Of a DNA stretch of 64,000 nt, positions 63,262-64,000 are shown in pieces; position 1 is the first letter of the stretch, and the number at the start of each line of letters is the position of its first letter. The stretch is from Entoloma clypeatum (taxonomy: Eukaryota > Basidiomycota > Agaricomycetes > Agaricales > Entolomataceae): assembly GCA_963565915.1 (NCBI GenBank), contig OY751487.1:248001-312000 (forward strand). Direction: 5' to 3'. The translations under genes were made by a program, and so were the position numbers. The notes below the pieces were generated by a model. The model saw nothing but the letters and a program-made list of their open reading frames with translations. It was not told where the DNA came from and searched no databases.

Positions 63262-63482
63262 AGCATAAAAGGAGGGATGAGTGTGGGTCCTGCCTTCCGA
63301 AATCTAAATATGCTCTCATCTGCCCCCAAAATCCGCCGCAATGCTTTCAACCCCAAATCCGCAATGTTGAGGGTGATCCCAAAAAAGGAAATTTCTCTTT
63401 TTAATTTTCCGCATTCTTCAACTGTTGTAGGACAACGACACCTGTAACATATACAGCAAGGCATGTACTAGACAAGTGCTAC

Positions 63483-63709
63483 ATGGTGATCCCTGATTCG
63501 ACAAAACTATATCCTCAAGAAAGGGTTGAACCCATACGATCACTAACATATCGCGCCGAGCCCCGACATATATATTCCCATATCAATTGCGCCCTGCAGG
63601 TATTGAGAAGGTTGTTAGGGGAACCTCAGAAGGCTGTCAAGACACGGAAATCTGTAAAATTCGAGGCGCGAATCCAAAATCCTGCCTGATACAGCTGGCG
63701 CACCGTACT
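63483..63709. repeat. 226-bp repeat, uninterrupted copy (empty site)
   Basis: In reverse orientation it matches 41778-41868 joined to 43658-43796, with a single AGGGGAAC (GTTCCCCT on the other strand) where the outer hAT-like element sits in the other copy. It contains a short tRNA B-box-like GGGTTGAACCC. A frame reading STKLYPQERVEPIRSLTYRA and later KTRKSVKFEARIQNPA is shared by both copies. Nature unknown; a SINE or a relic of another element are options. Confidence 0.8.
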
Positions 63710-64000
63710 TGCATGGGGCATTGTCCCAGATTTCATCTCTTTCATGCTGTCTGCCTTTCAACCATCGTTGAGTCATCAGAACGGTGAAGTAAGGAATCTG
63801 ATGTTAGCTTTCTCACGCACTCTGAGGCCGTTCAGGCTTGGTGGAGGCAAGCAGAGGTGAGGTGAGTTCGTTGACACTGCTCTTCTTCCCGTTGTCACAT
63901 ACATCTTCATAGGCTATTGACTCGAGGCACCTATACAGGACAGGCATACACCAAACACTGAGGCTTCGCATCTCAAGTTTTGTGGGAATGAGCTGGTGAT
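63710..64000. other. No gene seen
   Basis: Short tail of the window without recognisable features. Confidence 0.4.

Noticed and set aside
1..64000. CRISPR arrays, operons, rRNA genes
   Set aside because: No regularly spaced repeats, no operon-like packing and no rRNA sequence; short introns and LTR elements show a fungal nuclear origin.

Overview
This window looks like a transposon-dense stretch of a basidiomycete nuclear genome, most likely an Agaricomycete. Host genes are interrupted by many short GT-AG introns of 41-71 nt. The recognisable gene families are typical of mushroom-forming fungi: an F-box protein, a C2-domain protein pair, an HNH_2-type protein, an alpha-kinase and an integrase-like DDE protein. 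One nuclear tRNA-Arg(ACG) carries a 13-nt intron. Family names come from motif recognition only; no search was run.

Layout. 1-1457 is the 5' LTR and leader of a minus-strand copia element (Copia-C) that runs off the left edge and has landed in the RT of an older copia (Copia-B1, 1458-7400). Copia-B1 is further broken by a hAT-type MITE (3253-3750, 8-bp TSD) and, in its LTR, by a TA-flanked MITE (6971-7347). 8757-15496 is a nearly intact copia (Copia-A, minus strand, TSD CAATA, LTRs with 2 mismatches in 342 bp). 15.8-26.5 kb is gene-bearing: a tRNA relic, C2 gene A, an F-box gene, a small secreted cationic peptide precursor and a disordered 809-residue protein. 28520-32985 is a deleted relative of Copia-B1 (Copia-B2, TSD CAGGA) sitting inside a proline-rich gene remnant and itself carrying a nested solo LTR. 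33.9-40.9 kb holds tRNA-Arg, C2 gene B, a GC-rich hAT-like element, a solo Copia-A LTR beside a broken F-box copy, an HNH_2 gene and a six-cysteine knottin-like secreted peptide. 41.9-43.6 kb is one hAT-like element nested in another, each with perfect 8-bp TSDs and apparent gene cargo. 44-52.7 kb is an alpha-kinase gene split by a young chromodomain Gypsy (Gypsy-1). 54.7-63.3 kb is an integrase-like gene split by a second chromodomain Gypsy (Gypsy-2).

Most notable signals: (1) Copia-A has a leader reading frame whose AUG lies in the LTR and which reads through the primer-binding site; it lies inside a predicted leader intron whose donor is also in the LTR. (2) Two distinct Gypsy elements each place the same slippery heptamer G GGT TTT, correctly phased, just before the gag stop, with pol in the -1 frame. 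(3) Gypsy-2 has a third zinc-finger ORF after pol. (4) A 226-bp repeat at 63.5 kb is the uninterrupted empty site of the outer nested hAT element. (5) Two small secreted-peptide genes. (6) C-to-T-type nonsense mutations recur across the decayed elements and genes.
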